From Candidatus Nitrotoga sp. M5 (GTDB lineage Bacteria > Pseudomonadota > Gammaproteobacteria > Burkholderiales > Gallionellaceae), in contig NZ_CAKMNW010000078.1 in NCBI RefSeq assembly GCF_927904885.1, forward strand, positions 1 to 64,000: a stretch of DNA of 64,000 bases, given 5' to 3'. Positions 63,917 through 64,000 of this stretch are shown piece after piece. Numbering within the stretch: the first letter of the stretch is position 1; each line of letters begins with the position of its first letter. A model generated the notes under the pieces. The model worked only from the letters and a program-made list of their open reading frames with translations. It searched no databases and was not told the DNA's origin. The position numbers and the translations under genes were made by a program.

Positions 63917-64000
63917 ATGAAGACATTACGTGAGCAGATGAATGATGCAATGATCTTGCGTGGGTTTGCGGCGCGCACACAAGAATCTTACTTAGCGGCG
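63917..64000 (+). CDS. Tyrosine recombinase/integrase, N-terminus only
   Basis: The first 28 codons of a gene cut by the window end. MKTLREQMNDAMILRGFAAR followed by TQESYLAA is the usual start of a phage-integrase-type core-binding domain. AAGGAG lies six bases before the ATG, and a hairpin (CTTGATC...GATCAAG) precedes it. It is not the integron's own integrase. Whether it is a cassette gene or a separate mobile element cannot be seen here. Confidence 0.65.
   Translation, partial: MKTLREQMNDAMILRGFAARTQESYLAA

Noticed and set aside
1..64000. CRISPR arrays, rRNA and tRNA genes
   Set aside because: Looked for; no regularly spaced direct repeats and no recognisable rRNA or tRNA sequence were seen.

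Overview
The window looks like the chromosome of a betaproteobacterium, most likely a Nitrosomonadales/Gallionellaceae-type freshwater organism. This is an inference from protein character and from the incomplete PTS (EIIA-Man, HPr, EI) lying beside a proteobacterial gshA. No rRNA or tRNA gene was seen to settle it, and no CRISPR array was found.

Left part (1-10.4 kb): a PepSY-like/BON lipoprotein pair, then a signalling block. It holds a REC-PAS-GGDEF-EAL protein, a CheY-like receiver and a membrane PAS histidine kinase in one operon. A NarL-type regulator follows, with the wreck of its sensor kinase (frameshifts and in-frame stops) and a membrane diguanylate cyclase. Cyclic-di-GMP control is the theme.

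Centre (11.1-40.3 kb): a nearly continuous, translationally coupled locus encoding an extracellular contractile injection system (eCIS, a phage-tail-like particle). Its parts are a 121-aa beta-rich protein, sheath, tube, T4-gp26-like protein, a linker-rich protein, the DUF4255 cap, an AAA+ ATPase and a small conserved protein. Next come two DUF4157 cargo proteins, each followed by a small partner gene. Cargo 1 reads as a polymorphic toxin with a pretoxin domain and a Cys-rich Ntox16-like tip, followed by a DUF6714 protein. Cargo 2 has a methyltransferase-like tip. After a REP-associated transposase (RAYT) insertion the baseplate module follows: CIS tube adaptor, LysM, hub, OB-fold spike, PAAR tip, gp25, two J-like wedge proteins, P2 gpI-like protein, DUF6519/beta-helix protein and a coiled-coil protein. 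I see no classical tape-measure gene. A small inverted-repeat element between PAAR and gp25 appears to supply the gp25 ribosome binding site.

Right of the eCIS (40.4-58.8 kb) is housekeeping and stress metabolism: alanine dehydrogenase, class II glutamine amidotransferase, ptsI-ptsH-EIIA, gshA, a YbiT-like ABC-F protein and an EF-hand protein. There follows a MarR-like/exported protoglobin/AhpD-like/thioredoxin-like redox cluster with a repeated palindromic operator candidate, then yjdM, arsC, a lytic transglycosylase and pstSCAB.

The right end (58.9-64 kb) is an integron. It has a frameshifted integron integrase, at least two recognisable complete attC sites, and cassettes encoding a permuted NlpC/P60-like protein and a DUF6979-like protein. 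An IS1182-family element has split one attC exactly at its GTT crossover triplet. The window ends inside a tyrosine recombinase gene.
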